Assembly (NCBI RefSeq): GCF_026341825.1
Contig: NZ_JAPENY010000003.1
Location: 124,001 to 188,000 of the forward strand
From: Streptomyces sp. NBC_00620
GTDB taxonomy: Bacteria > Actinomycetota > Actinomycetes > Streptomycetales > Streptomycetaceae
Length of the DNA: 64,000 nucleotides
Direction of reading: 5' to 3'
The stretch's first letter is position 1. Every line of letters begins with the position of its first letter. Both the position numbers and the translations under genes were made by a program. Shown here in pieces: positions 49,769 to 58,807 of the stretch. A model generated the notes under the pieces. It was not told where the DNA came from. It worked only from the letters and a program-made list of their open reading frames with translations, and ran no database searches.

Positions 49769-51133
49769 TCAGGCGTCGGCCAGCCAGTTGCCGTGGAATC
49801 CGGCGGGGACGCGCCTGGGCAGATGGACGGTGGCGACCGGCGGGCGGGAGAGGTCGTCGGCGTCCAGGATCACCAGGTCGCTGCGGTCGGTGGCCGAGTC
49901 GTAAACGTACGTCATCAGCCAGCCGGGGCCGCCGGGCCGGTCGTCGGCGGGGACGAACGCCGCCTCGCCCGGGAAGCGTCCGGTCGCGAAGTAGTGGCTG
50001 TCCACCGATCCGTCGCGGAGGTCGTAGCGGTGCAGGGCCGCGCGCTGCCGGGTGTCCTCGGGGCCGTCCGCCGAGGGCAGCGGCGCCGAGGTGGCGTGCC
50101 CCAGACGGGCGGGGAGTCCAGCGAGGCGGTCGTCGATACGGGGGAACTCGGCCTGCCTGTCGTCGAGTTGCTCCTCTTTCACCACACCCGTGGCGAGGTC
50201 GAGCGCCCAGCGCCACAGCGTGGACGGCTTGTCGACCAACACGCCGTCACCCAGCGAGGGGTAGCGCATGCCGTGCAGGACGATGCGCTGTCCCTCGTTC
50301 TCCTCATGGGCGTTGAGGGTGTGGAGCACGTAGCAGGGGTCGATGTCGAACCAGCGCACCGTGCCGTACGGGTCGTCCCGTCGCAGCACACCGAGACGGG
50401 CACCGTTCTCGGGCCGCCAGGAGTACGGCATGCCTCCGCGGGGATCGACGGCCCGGGCGAGGTCGAAGACGGCCGGCAGGTCCATGAAGACGACATGACC
50501 GGCCGTCAGGAAGAAGTCGTGCATCATCGTGTGCGCGGGCACATCGACCGGCCGGCTCACCGTCAACTCGCCTTGTGCGTCGGCACGGTGGTAGGTGAGG
50601 TACGGCGCCGACAGGCCTCCGTATCCGAAGAAGTGCAGCTCGCCCGTGACGGGGCAGGTCTTCGGGTGCGCCGTCATGGCGGTGTGGAGCCTGCCCGCGA
50701 AGTCGAAGGGGCCCACGGTGTCCAGCTCATGGCCCGGGGCGCAGCTCAGCTCGTAGGGGAACGACGTCTCCACGAGGGCGAGCGTGCGTCCCGCGTGCCG
50801 GACCACATGGGTGTTGGCGACGCCCGCGGTGTGGTCGACGCCCGACTCGCCGTAGACGGGCGAGTGGTCGGTGAAGGTCTTGGTACGGACCCAGCGGTTG
50901 CGGTACGACACGGCCCGGCCGCCCTCGATACGGACGCCGTGGACCATGCCGTCGCCGATGAACCAGTGGGCGGAGTCGGCCTCTTGAGGGTTGGGGCCGT
51001 TGCGCAGGTACCAGCCGGTCAGTTCCGGGGGTATGGCGCCGGTGACATCGAGCGCGTGGGCGGTGATCTCGTCAGGAACCGGGGCGAAGTTGCCGGCCAG
51101 GTGAGGTGCGGAGGTGTCGCTAGTGCTGTGCAT
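49769..51133 (-). CDS. Carotenoid cleavage oxygenase family protein
   Basis: This 454-residue non-haem iron enzyme of the RPE65/carotenoid-oxygenase family cleaves a conjugated double bond in a carotenoid, apocarotenoid or stilbene. The four family His appear in TAHPKTCPVTG, HTMMHDFFL, VLHTLNAHEENEG and GFHGNWL. The N-terminal LTGWYLRNGPNP and WFIGDGMVHGVRI blocks are typical. Its start overlaps the upstream membrane gene by 14 bp, so translation is probably coupled. No carotenoid synthesis genes are in the window. Confidence 0.9.
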   Translation of the reverse strand: MHSTSDTSAPHLAGNFAPVPDEITAHALDVTGAIPPELTGWYLRNGPNPQEADSAHWFIGDGMVHGVRIEGGRAVSYRNRWVRTKTFTDHSPVYGESGVDHTAGVANTHVVRHAGRTLALVETSFPYELSCAPGHELDTVGPFDFAGRLHTAMTAHPKTCPVTGELHFFGYGGLSAPYLTYHRADAQGELTVSRPVDVPAHTMMHDFFLTAGHVVFMDLPAVFDLARAVDPRGGMPYSWRPENGARLGVLRRDDPYGTVRWFDIDPCYVLHTLNAHEENEGQRIVLHGMRYPSLGDGVLVDKPSTLWRWALDLATGVVKEEQLDDRQAEFPRIDDRLAGLPARLGHATSAPLPSADGPEDTRQRAALHRYDLRDGSVDSHYFATGRFPGEAAFVPADDRPGGPGWLMTYVYDSATDRSDLVILDADDLSRPPVATVHLPRRVPAGFHGNWLADA

Positions 51134-51755
51134 GACGGCCTCGGGGGGTGGCTTGCGGGAGGAGCGAGTCAGGAGACTGCGCAGCGGCGGCGGCTTCCAT
51201 GCGGGCCTGGACGCGGGCGGGGTAGCGGGAGGTGAAGATCATGGGGGCGACGAGGCCGACGACATGCGCCGTGATGCCCACCCAGGCGGGCGCCTCGGTG
51301 AAGTGGGCGATGAGCAGGGCGGCGAAGATGAACGTGAATCCGGCTCCCCACGCAGCCGTGATGGCGGCGTTGACCTGGTAGAACCCGGGGAGGTTCCAGA
51401 CTTCCGGCGGGGTCTGGCGGCGCGCGATGCCCAGCGTGAAGGGCCGACGGATCGCGAGTGTCCCCCAGGCGGTCATGGCGAGCCAGGTGAAGGAGATCGC
51501 GTCCTGGTAGGTCTCAAGGGCCGAGTGCGGGAAGAGGACCGCGAGGACGCCCACCACCGCGAAGTAGCAGATGCTGCTGATCTCCAGGATCAGCGAGTCC
51601 GCCTCGACGCGCCTGCGAAGGTCCTGCACCAGCAGTAACACTCCGGTCAGGAAGCCCGCGAGGGCACCCCAGCGCAGGTCGAAGGATGAAACGACGCCCG
51701 ATGCGATCCAGGGGATGAATCCGCGCAAGTAGCCCACGATTGAGTCACTCTCCAT
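51120..51755 (-). CDS. Small integral membrane protein coupled to the carotenoid oxygenase
   Basis: This 211-residue protein has about five to six hydrophobic segments, for example LAGFLTGVLLLVQDL, YFAVVGVLAVLF, AITAAWGAGFTFIFAALLIAH and VGITAHVVGLVAPMIF. The family is not known to me. It is the first gene of the operon. ATG 51755 is chosen over ATG 51782 because the latter lies inside an operator-like palindrome; neither has a clear ribosome site. It could transport or hold the oxygenase substrate, which is inferred only from coupling. Confidence 0.7.
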   Translation of the reverse strand: MESDSIVGYLRGFIPWIASGVVSSFDLRWGALAGFLTGVLLLVQDLRRRVEADSLILEISSICYFAVVGVLAVLFPHSALETYQDAISFTWLAMTAWGTLAIRRPFTLGIARRQTPPEVWNLPGFYQVNAAITAAWGAGFTFIFAALLIAHFTEAPAWVGITAHVVGLVAPMIFTSRYPARVQARMEAAAAAQSPDSLLPQATPRGRHAQH

Positions 51756-51776
51756 GACGTACTGACACTCGAGATC

Positions 51777-51814
51777 CGACATGTCGAAACTAGAAGGTCT
51801 GCTCGCGACATGTC
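51777..51814. promoter_or_regulatory. Paired GACATGTC sites, candidate PadR operator
   Basis: CGACATGTCG (51777-51786) and GACATGTC (51807-51814) are palindromes 29 bp apart, close to three helical turns. They lie between padR and the membrane-protein/oxygenase operon. A related TGACAGGTCA occurs at 52455-52464 in front of padR. Confidence 0.6.
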
Positions 51815-51899
51815 AATCGTGGAATGTGAAAGTCTCGGAGATGGCGGGACGCCCCGGGCAGAGACACTTCCGCGGTTCGTCCGGAGGCACCTCCACGAT

Positions 51900-52430
51900 T
51901 CATTCGCTGGTCGTGGCGGCGATCTGCTGGGCCGCCCACTTGGCCCACTCCTCCTGCATGGCGAAGAAGCGAAGGCCGTATTCGAGGGCGATCCGGCCGT
52001 TGGCGGTGAGCATGCCCTCCTCGCTCCAGTCGACCGAGTCCTGCACCTCCACCAGCTGGGCATGGTCGGCCGCGGCCTGCCGGGTCACCTTGCCGAGGCT
52101 TTCCAGTGCCTCTTCAGGAGTGAGCACGCCCATGAAGAACACCCTCAGCAGGGCTTCGCTGTGTCGCACCTGCTTGGGCTCGACCTCGGTCAGCCAGTGG
52201 CGCAGTTCCGCCAGGCCCGCGTCCGTGAGCGCGTATTCCTTGCGTCCGCGCGGGCCTTCGGCGGAGACGTCGATCAGCCCGCCGGTGGTGAGGCGGGCGA
52301 GTTCTCCGTAGACCTGGCTCTGGTTGGCGGGCCATACGTTGGCCAGCGATGTGTTGAACAGTTTCATCAGGTCGTAGCCGCTGGCGGGCTTGCCGACGAG
52401 GAGGCCCAGAACTGCGTGACGAAGGCTCAT
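51900..52430 (-). CDS. PadR-family transcriptional regulator
   Basis: This 176-residue protein has an N-terminal PadR winged helix (SLRHAVLGLLVGKPASGYDL, about 1-85, with EYALTDAGLAELRHW) and a C-terminal Vir_act_alpha_C-like helical dimer domain. PadR proteins repress detoxification or transport genes. ATG 52430 gives the canonical start; ATG 52439 is an alternative. It lies upstream of, and in the same direction as, the membrane/oxygenase genes, with palindromes in front of both units. Confidence 0.88.
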   Translation of the reverse strand: MSLRHAVLGLLVGKPASGYDLMKLFNTSLANVWPANQSQVYGELARLTTGGLIDVSAEGPRGRKEYALTDAGLAELRHWLTEVEPKQVRHSEALLRVFFMGVLTPEEALESLGKVTRQAAADHAQLVEVQDSVDWSEEGMLTANGRIALEYGLRFFAMQEEWAKWAAQQIAATTSE

Positions 52431-52454
52431 GCCACCCATCCTATGATCCATAAT

Positions 52455-52464
52455 TGACAGGTCA
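52455..52464. promoter_or_regulatory. TGACAGGTCA site upstream of padR
   Basis: TGAC-N2-GTCA matches the GACATGTC elements at 51777-51814 with one changed base in the spacer. It is 25 bp before the padR start, in an AT-rich patch, and could mediate autoregulation. Confidence 0.45.
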
Positions 52465-52623
52465 CTCCGCGATGGTCCTTGCACAACCTGTCGTTCCCGT
52501 CACGTCTGCCGCGGCCCTCGCGGAGCGGGTACGGGAGTAACGCCTCGCCCGACCACAGTCCACCCGAACGTTCCCCGCCGGGCCGACGTCATAGCAGTAG
52601 CCGCCTTCGAAGGGACTGCCGCC

Positions 52624-53124
52624 ATGACCCACCTGCGCATCACCCCGCGCTCCCTGCCCGCCGCCGCACTGATCGGGGGGCTCTTGCTCGCGACCGCCGC
52701 CTGCGGCACCGAGGCGTCGACATCCTCCGGTTCCGGCGGGAAGGCCGCGGCCAAGTCCTCCCCCGAGCTGACCACGACCACCTGGGAGGAGCCCGCCTCG
52801 TACGTCTACACCCTGACGTCGAGCGAAGGGGAACGAAGTCTGATCGGAAAGTTCCGGGTTACGGTCCGTTTCGGCAAGGTGGCAAAGGCCGTTGGCCTCG
52901 ACGACAACGCTCGGCGGGTGGTTCGGCAGTCACTCGACCAAATACCCACCATCGGCGGGCTGCTGGAGGAACTCGAGCAGGCCCGCCGTGACAACGCGGA
53001 CGAGGCCGAAGCGGAGTACGCGCCGGACGGACACCCGGTCCGGATCTCCCTCGACTGGGAGAAGAACGCAATCGACGACGAAGCTCTGTACGTCATCAGC
53101 GCCTACGCCCCGGCCGGCGGCTAG
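52624..53124 (+). CDS. Lipoprotein, DUF6174-like
   Basis: This 166-residue protein has a lipoprotein signal (LIGGLLLATAAC, lipobox Cys about 27), a Ser/Gly-rich linker and a soluble domain. The domain contains YVYTLTSSEGERSLIGKFRV, IGGLLEELEQAR and HPVRISLDWEKNAIDDEALY. It is probably anchored outside the membrane. The function is unknown. The start is supported by its signal peptide. Confidence 0.8.
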   Translation: MTHLRITPRSLPAAALIGGLLLATAACGTEASTSSGSGGKAAAKSSPELTTTTWEEPASYVYTLTSSEGERSLIGKFRVTVRFGKVAKAVGLDDNARRVVRQSLDQIPTIGGLLEELEQARRDNADEAEAEYAPDGHPVRISLDWEKNAIDDEALYVISAYAPAGG

Positions 53125-53159
53125 GCCGTTGAGCAGCCGGGAGCTGGACCGCCCCGGGG

Positions 53160-54098
53160 TCACGGAACCAGGATGATCTTTCCGGTGGTGCGCTTCTCCT
53201 CGATCGCCCGGTGGGCCGCGGCGGCTTCGGCCAGCGGGTAGGTGCGTTGGACGGTGACCCTCAGCCGGCCCGTCTCGATGCGTTCGGTGATCCGCTCCAG
53301 GACTTCCCCGGAGGGCTCGGCCGTGACCCAGACATAGCGCAGGCCTCGGGCGGCGGCCTGCTGCTCGTCCGTTCCCGGGTCGATCGACGCGCCGATGAGC
53401 AGACCGCCCGGCCGGAGCACATCGAGGGAGCGTGGCCCGTAGGAACCGCCGACCAGGTCCAGCACGGTGTCCACCGGGGTCACGGCGATCCGGAAGTCGG
53501 TGGCGGTGTAGTCGATCAGTTCGTCGGCGCCCATGTCGCGCAGGAAGTCGTGGTTGGCCGCCCGGGCGGTGCCGATGACGTGTGCCCCGAGTTCCTTGGC
53601 GAGCTGCACCGCGACGTGTCCGACGCCGCCTGCCGCCGCATGGACGAGTACCCGGTCGCCGGGGCGGACCCGGGCCAGGACGGTCAACGCCTGCCAGGCG
53701 GTGAAAGCGACCAGGGGCACGGCCGCGGCGCTCACCAGGTCGAGATTCTTGGGCTTGAGGGCCAGCGCGGCGGCTGGAACCGCGGTGTATTCCGCGTACG
53801 CGCCGCGCCGGGTGACTGCGAGCATGCCGTACACCTCGTCGCCCGGCGCGAACCGCGTCACGCCCTGGCCGAGCCGCTCGACGACGCCGGCCACGTCGTT
53901 GCCCGGCGTCCACGGCAGGGTGACCAGCCCCGGCACGCGGCCGGACCGGAGAACCGCGTCACCCGGATTGACTCCGGCACCGGCGACCCGCAGCAGCACC
54001 TCCCCCGGGCCCGGTTCCGGGACATCGGCCTCCTGGTAGGTGAGGACCTCCGGACCGCCGAACGCGGATTGGACAATGGCGTGCATACGGGCGGACAT
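53160..54098 (-). CDS. NADP-dependent quinone oxidoreductase (zeta-crystallin type)
   Basis: This 312-residue zinc-free medium-chain reductase has FGGPEVLTYQEADVPEPGPGE, the NADP loop VHAAAGGVGHVAVQLAKELG (about 150-169) and GKIILVP at the end. It reduces quinones or enones. GAGGAG precedes ATG 54098. It is divergent from an HxlR regulator, a common pairing for electrophile-responsive quinone reductases. Confidence 0.9.
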   Translation of the reverse strand: MSARMHAIVQSAFGGPEVLTYQEADVPEPGPGEVLLRVAGAGVNPGDAVLRSGRVPGLVTLPWTPGNDVAGVVERLGQGVTRFAPGDEVYGMLAVTRRGAYAEYTAVPAAALALKPKNLDLVSAAAVPLVAFTAWQALTVLARVRPGDRVLVHAAAGGVGHVAVQLAKELGAHVIGTARAANHDFLRDMGADELIDYTATDFRIAVTPVDTVLDLVGGSYGPRSLDVLRPGGLLIGASIDPGTDEQQAAARGLRYVWVTAEPSGEVLERITERIETGRLRVTVQRTYPLAEAAAAHRAIEEKRTTGKIILVP

Positions 54099-54192
54099 CA
54101 GGACTCCTCGTCGGCGGGTCTCGGTGCCTCCCATGATCCGCCCGGGCAATAACCGTGCGGAAGAAGGCACTTGTCTGATATCGAGGTTCCTC

Positions 54193-54612
54193 ATGGATAC
54201 CGGCTTCGACCTGAGGAAACACGGTGGCGTGGACGTCTTTCTGCGCGACTGCCCCACCCGTGCCGTGCTGGAGCTGATCGCCGGCAAGTGGACCATGCTG
54301 GTGCTCGTGGCGCTGGAGGACGGCAGGCCCATGCGGTTCGGCGAGCTGCGCCGGCGGCTGGACGGCGTGACACCGAAGGTGCTGACGCAGACTCTGCGCG
54401 CACTGGAGCGCGAGGGACTGCTGACCCGCATCGTGTACCCGACCGTGCCGCCACGCGTGGAGTACCGGCTCACCGGGCTGGGCCAGGAGGTGGGCGGGCT
54501 GGTGCAGCGCATCACCGACTGGTCGCAGGCGAACATCACCGCGATCCGGGCCGCACGGGAGGAGTTCGACGAGCGCGCCGCCTGCCAACCCCCGGAGGCC
54601 GCCTCCCGGTAG
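54193..54612 (+). CDS. HxlR-family transcriptional regulator
   Basis: This 139-residue winged-helix protein has the family core CPTRAVLELIAGKWTMLVLV, FGELRRRLDGVTPKVLTQTL and RIVYPTVPPRVEYRLTGLG. One Cys in RDCPTRAVL lies where redox-sensing Cys occur in YodB/HypR-type members. It is divergent from the quinone reductase at 53160 and probably controls it. Confidence 0.88.
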   Translation: MDTGFDLRKHGGVDVFLRDCPTRAVLELIAGKWTMLVLVALEDGRPMRFGELRRRLDGVTPKVLTQTLRALEREGLLTRIVYPTVPPRVEYRLTGLGQEVGGLVQRITDWSQANITAIRAAREEFDERAACQPPEAASR

Positions 54613-54650
54613 CTCCTCCGACGCACGCGTACGAGGAACTCGTCGGCAGG

Positions 54651-55265
54651 TCAGGGCGGCGGGCGTCGGCGCACCCACCCGAACAGGACCACCGAACACA
54701 GCGCCGCGAACGCGCACCAGGTCGAGACGAACTCTATCTGCCACATCGCCCAGGTGATCAGCGCGCCCACGGCGACCAGGACACCGAACAGCGTCAGTCC
54801 TCGATCGCCGGAGAGCAGCAGGGATCCGATGGTGGCGAGGAGGTAGCCGGCGATGAGGAGTTCCGGCTGGGACAGGTCGACGAAGTAGCCGACGGTGTGG
54901 CCACGGATCTCGGCTCTGACGGGACGAGCGGCGAGCGCGTACGCGAGCGCGGTGGCGGTCACGAGGCCGACGGCCAGCGGGATCAGCAACCGGCGTCTGG
55001 CGTGTCGCGGCGCGGCGCACAGCACGCCCACCGGCACCCACACCGCCAGCAGCGGAAGTGCGATGACGGCCCAGGCGACGGTGGCGGGGCCCGTTCCTCC
55101 GCCGGCGTCCCACACCGCGGCCTCGACGATCTGGTGAGCCCCGAGGAGCAACGGCAGTGCGGCCAGCGGGAGATCACCGGGCCTGCGCACACGTGCCACG
55201 CAGGCCACGCCGACCGCGGCGATACCGGCACCGGCCACCAGGTCGGCCGTCGCACTCCAACACAT
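54651..55265 (-). CDS. Integral membrane protein, DUF6629-like
   Basis: This 204-residue protein has about seven hydrophobic helices and starts MCWSATADLVAGAGIAAVGV, an N-terminus typical of the DUF6629 family. LLLGAHQIVEAAVW and YFVDLSQPELLIAGYLLATIG are further family segments. Function unknown. Confidence 0.8.
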   Translation of the reverse strand: MCWSATADLVAGAGIAAVGVACVARVRRPGDLPLAALPLLLGAHQIVEAAVWDAGGGTGPATVAWAVIALPLLAVWVPVGVLCAAPRHARRRLLIPLAVGLVTATALAYALAARPVRAEIRGHTVGYFVDLSQPELLIAGYLLATIGSLLLSGDRGLTLFGVLVAVGALITWAMWQIEFVSTWCAFAALCSVVLFGWVRRRPPP

Positions 55266-55463
55266 CGCGTCACCATCGGTCCGCCGTCACAGGAACCCGC
55301 CTTTACGGTGCGTAACGCTACGGTGCGTTGACCGGTGTGCCTCGCTGACACGACAGCCCCGCGGGGTTTCCTTCCTCGCGCGTCCCACCCGGCGAGCGAG
55401 CCGCGCACCGGGAGCATGGGGCCGAGGGCACGCAGGCAGACACTCCCCTGGCATGCTGCATCC

Positions 55464-57167
55464 ATGTCGACGCCCATGCACCCACGCGCCTCCATCGATG
55501 CTCGCGTCCCGTCGGTCAACGGCCTGCGTATCCAGGCGCGTCGGGTGGGCCGGCAGGTACGCGGGGCAGGGCAGGTGCTGCGTGACGTGTCGTTCGACGT
55601 CACTCCCGGGCGGCTCACCGTGATCGCCGGGAGCAGCGGTGCGGGCAAGACGGTTCTGTTGCAGACCCTGGCGGGGCTGAGCGCGCCGAGCGAGGGCGAG
55701 GTGCTGCACGACGGGGCTCAACCCGGGCCCCCGGGGCCTGAGTTCGGGTTCGTGCCGCAGGAGGACATCATCCACCGCGAGCTGCCGCTGCACCGGACGC
55801 TGGTCTACGCGGCGGGTCTGCGCATGCCCCCGGGCACACCGACCGAGACCGTCACGGCGAGTGTGGACCGCGTCCTGGACGCCCTCGGCCTCTCGCACCG
55901 GGCCGCGACGCCGGTGCGCGCGCTGAGTGGCGGTGAACGCAAACGGGCCTGTATCGCGGCCGAGTTGCTCACCCGGCCGAGGGTGCTCTTCCTCGACGAG
56001 CCGACCTCCGGCCTCGACCCGGTCACCGGGGCCGCCCTGCTGCGGACCTTGCGCGGGCTGGCCGAGGACGGCACCACCGTCGTGCTCACCACCCATGTCC
56101 TCGCCGATCTGCTCCGCTGCGACCAGGTCGTGTTCCTCTCCCCCGGCGGCGAGGTCGCGTACACGGGTGAACCGGCCGCTCTGTGCGGGGCGTTCGGGGT
56201 CGGCACGGTCGAGGAGGTGTACGAGGCGGTGGCCGACGGTGCACGCGTCGAGCGCGCCGCTCCCGAGGACGTCCACCAGCCTGAGTCCCCGTCACCGTCC
56301 CCCAAAGTGCCGCGTGTTGGTGCCGTGCGGCAGTGGGCGCTGCTGACGCGTCGCGGTACCGCGCTGCTGCTGCACAACCGGCTCTCGGTCGCGGTCCTGG
56401 CGGGGTCGCCGGTGATGATCGTGGCGATGTTCGCGGTGCTGTTCCGCTCGGGGGCGTTCGATCCCGCGTCGTCCGATCCGGGGTCCACGGCCATGATCAT
56501 GTTCTGGATCGCGTTCGGCGCGTTCTTCTTCGGGCTGACCTACGGGCTGCTGCAGATCTGCACCGAGCTGCCCGTACTGCGTCGCGAATGGCTGGCCGGG
56601 CTGCGGATCGGCCCGTATGTCGCCTCGAAGCTCACGACCATGCTTCCCGTGCTCGCGGTGGCGGACGCGCTGCTGCTGGTCGCCCTGCGCGCCCTGGACC
56701 GGCTGCCCGCGGCGGGATGGGGCACCTACGGATCGCTGTTCGCGTCGAGCGTGCTGGCCTCGGCGGCCGCGCTCGCGCTGGGACTGCTCGCGTCGGCCGC
56801 GGTGTCGGAGCCCGCGCAGGCGACGCTGATGCTGCCGCTGCTGTGCTTTCCCCAGGTGCTGTTCTCGGGCGCCTTCGTGCCGGTCCCGAGGATGACGGAG
56901 GCCGGGGAGGCGATCAGCTGGGCGATGACCAATCGCTGGGCGTTCGAGGCGCTCGGCAGCGGGGTCGGCCTGGAGTCGCTGTGGCGCGGGGGCGGCTCTC
57001 CGCTGGGGCCGCCGCTGCTCGATTCGTACGGCGACTCCTTCGGGCATCCGGCGAGCCGGGGGTGGTTCATCCTGGCGGGCTTCGCCCTGCTGTTCATGGC
57101 GGCGACGTGGGTGGTTCTGGTGCGCAAGTGCCGGGAGGGGGCGGCGCGGAGCCGGGCGGGGCGATGA
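55464..57167 (+). CDS. ABC transporter, fused ATPase and permease (ABCG-like)
   Basis: This 567-residue half-transporter has an N-terminal ATPase with Walker A GSSGAGKTV (about 57), FVPQEDIIHREL, signature LSGGERKR (about 153) and Walker B VLFLDEPTSGLDP (about 176). A C-terminal ABC2-type permease with six hydrophobic segments follows from about 305. The order is that of ABCG exporters. ATG 55464 has no ribosome site, and leaderless translation is possible. Probably a dimeric exporter of a lipid or drug. Confidence 0.87.
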   Translation: MSTPMHPRASIDARVPSVNGLRIQARRVGRQVRGAGQVLRDVSFDVTPGRLTVIAGSSGAGKTVLLQTLAGLSAPSEGEVLHDGAQPGPPGPEFGFVPQEDIIHRELPLHRTLVYAAGLRMPPGTPTETVTASVDRVLDALGLSHRAATPVRALSGGERKRACIAAELLTRPRVLFLDEPTSGLDPVTGAALLRTLRGLAEDGTTVVLTTHVLADLLRCDQVVFLSPGGEVAYTGEPAALCGAFGVGTVEEVYEAVADGARVERAAPEDVHQPESPSPSPKVPRVGAVRQWALLTRRGTALLLHNRLSVAVLAGSPVMIVAMFAVLFRSGAFDPASSDPGSTAMIMFWIAFGAFFFGLTYGLLQICTELPVLRREWLAGLRIGPYVASKLTTMLPVLAVADALLLVALRALDRLPAAGWGTYGSLFASSVLASAAALALGLLASAAVSEPAQATLMLPLLCFPQVLFSGAFVPVPRMTEAGEAISWAMTNRWAFEALGSGVGLESLWRGGGSPLGPPLLDSYGDSFGHPASRGWFILAGFALLFMAATWVVLVRKCREGAARSRAGR

Positions 57168-57205
57168 ACCCCCTCCCGGAAAGCTCCCCTTGGACACCCG
57201 CGGGC

Positions 57206-58678
57206 TCAGCAGCCCACCCGCGCCGCCAGCCCCGCCGCCCCCGGCACCCGGTCCCGATAGGTCTGCTTCACGAACGTCAGGAACGTCTCGATGTCCCTTG
57301 CCTGTGACGACACCCCCAGCGAGATACGGACGGCGCCGGCGGACGGCAACTGGAGGAGCTCCAAGTAGTCCTCCAGGGAACCGAGTTGCTTGCCCGCCGC
57401 CGAGCGCAGCCGGCGCAGCGGCAGGGCGAAGGCCGCCTCTCCGGCGCCCGGGTTGCAGAAGCAGCCCGTGCGCAGGGAGATACCGCGCGAGGCGCTGTCG
57501 CGGGTGACGATCCGTTCGTCGACGATCCGGCTGTCCGCTCCGAGCAGGTTCAGCGCGACGGTGCCGCCACGGGCCGCGTCGGCGCGGTCGGGGCCGTACA
57601 CCCGGACCATCGGGGAGCCGTCACTGTGCTGCAACGCCCGTAGGCCCGCGAGCAGTTGGCCGGTCAGTTCGGTGACGTGGGCGTGCACGCGGTCGATGCC
57701 GATGCGGTCGATCCACGCGAGTCCGGCGGTGATGTCCGGTATGGACAGGAAGTTCACCGTGCCGTCCTCGAAGGCGGCCTCGTCGTCAGCGAGGACGTGC
57801 CACTGCGCCTGGGCGCTGACCGCGTAGATCGTGCCGCCGGAGAACCAGGGGCGGCGCAGCTTCGCGAGGGCGTCCCGGCGGGCGATCAGGCTGCCGATGC
57901 CGGTGGGGTGGCCGAAGACCTTGTACCAGCTGACAACGGTGAAGTCGGGGTGGTACCGGCTCAGGTCCAGCGGGTTGGCCGGTACGAAGGCCGCCGCGTC
58001 GAGGAGTACGTCGTAGCCGTAGGCCTGGGCGCCCGCTATCCACTCCAGCGGGTGCTGTACGCCGGTGAAGTTGCTCTGCGCCGGGTAGGCCAGCAGTCCG
58101 CGCGAGCGGCCACCGCCGTCACGCCTCCCCGGCAGACCGATTCCCCGGCCGCGCGCGGACAGCGCGGACCGCAGCCGCTTCTCGTCGATATGCAGTCCGG
58201 GCCCGCTCACGGGTACGTACGCCGTCGTGGCTCCGCGTGCCCGCGCGTACTCCCGCAGGCCGTTGACCGAGTTGTGGTTGTCGAGCGACATCACGAGTCT
58301 GCCGCCGCGGGCGAAGGGATACGCCTCGCCGACCAGTCGCAGGGCGCCCGTCGCATTGGGGGTGAAGATCACGGCGTACTCGTCGGGATCGGCGTTGAAG
58401 TGCCGCAGGACCGCTTGGCGCGCCTCGCTGAGCAGGAGTCCGGAGGCGCGGGAGGCCGGGCTCTCGGAGTGCGGGTTGCCGAATAACCCTCCGGTGATCC
58501 GCTGCGCGCTGCCCGTGACGAGCGAACGCGGGGGAAGCCCGGCGCCCGTGTGGTCGAGGTAGGTGTGCCCGCCCTCGTCGAGATAGCCGAACTCGCGCGC
58601 CCGCAGGTCCGCGAACTCTCCGGAACCGCCCGTTCCGTCGGCGTGTATGTGATCGGTGGTCTCTGCTGCCTTTTCCAT
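57206..58678 (-). CDS. Class V PLP-dependent enzyme (MOCOS/NifS-like)
   Basis: This 490-residue fold-type I enzyme has YLDHTGAGLPPRSLV at the N-terminus, a PLP site with DAAAF, and Schiff-base Lys in VVSWYKVFGHPTG (about 250). TGCFCNPGAGE (about 405) has the Cys used by desulfurases. The arrangement resembles the NifS-like part of molybdenum-cofactor sulfurase and related isopenicillin-N-epimerase-like proteins. No MOSC domain is attached. GGAGGGG precedes ATG 58678. The sulfur acceptor is unknown. Confidence 0.85.
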   Translation of the reverse strand: MEKAAETTDHIHADGTGGSGEFADLRAREFGYLDEGGHTYLDHTGAGLPPRSLVTGSAQRITGGLFGNPHSESPASRASGLLLSEARQAVLRHFNADPDEYAVIFTPNATGALRLVGEAYPFARGGRLVMSLDNHNSVNGLREYARARGATTAYVPVSGPGLHIDEKRLRSALSARGRGIGLPGRRDGGGRSRGLLAYPAQSNFTGVQHPLEWIAGAQAYGYDVLLDAAAFVPANPLDLSRYHPDFTVVSWYKVFGHPTGIGSLIARRDALAKLRRPWFSGGTIYAVSAQAQWHVLADDEAAFEDGTVNFLSIPDITAGLAWIDRIGIDRVHAHVTELTGQLLAGLRALQHSDGSPMVRVYGPDRADAARGGTVALNLLGADSRIVDERIVTRDSASRGISLRTGCFCNPGAGEAAFALPLRRLRSAAGKQLGSLEDYLELLQLPSAGAVRISLGVSSQARDIETFLTFVKQTYRDRVPGAAGLAARVGC

Positions 58679-58807
58679 CAGGTCCCCTCCGTATGAAACT
58701 TCAACAAAGGTATCCGTGCGAGGCGGGCCCTCCCCTGTGCCCCGCCGTCGAACAGTGATTGGCTGGCCCCGGCCACGCCAACCGACGCGCAGGAGAACCA
58801 CGTAGTC

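Noticed and set aside
52454..52459. TTGACA as a -35 box for the lipoprotein gene
   Set aside because: No matching -10 sequence is visible 16-19 bp downstream, and the hexamer is part of the TGACAGGTCA element assigned to padR.
54155..54170. GTGC-N8-GCAC between the quinone reductase and HxlR genes as an operator
   Set aside because: Four-base arms are expected by chance in GC-rich DNA; no second copy supports it.
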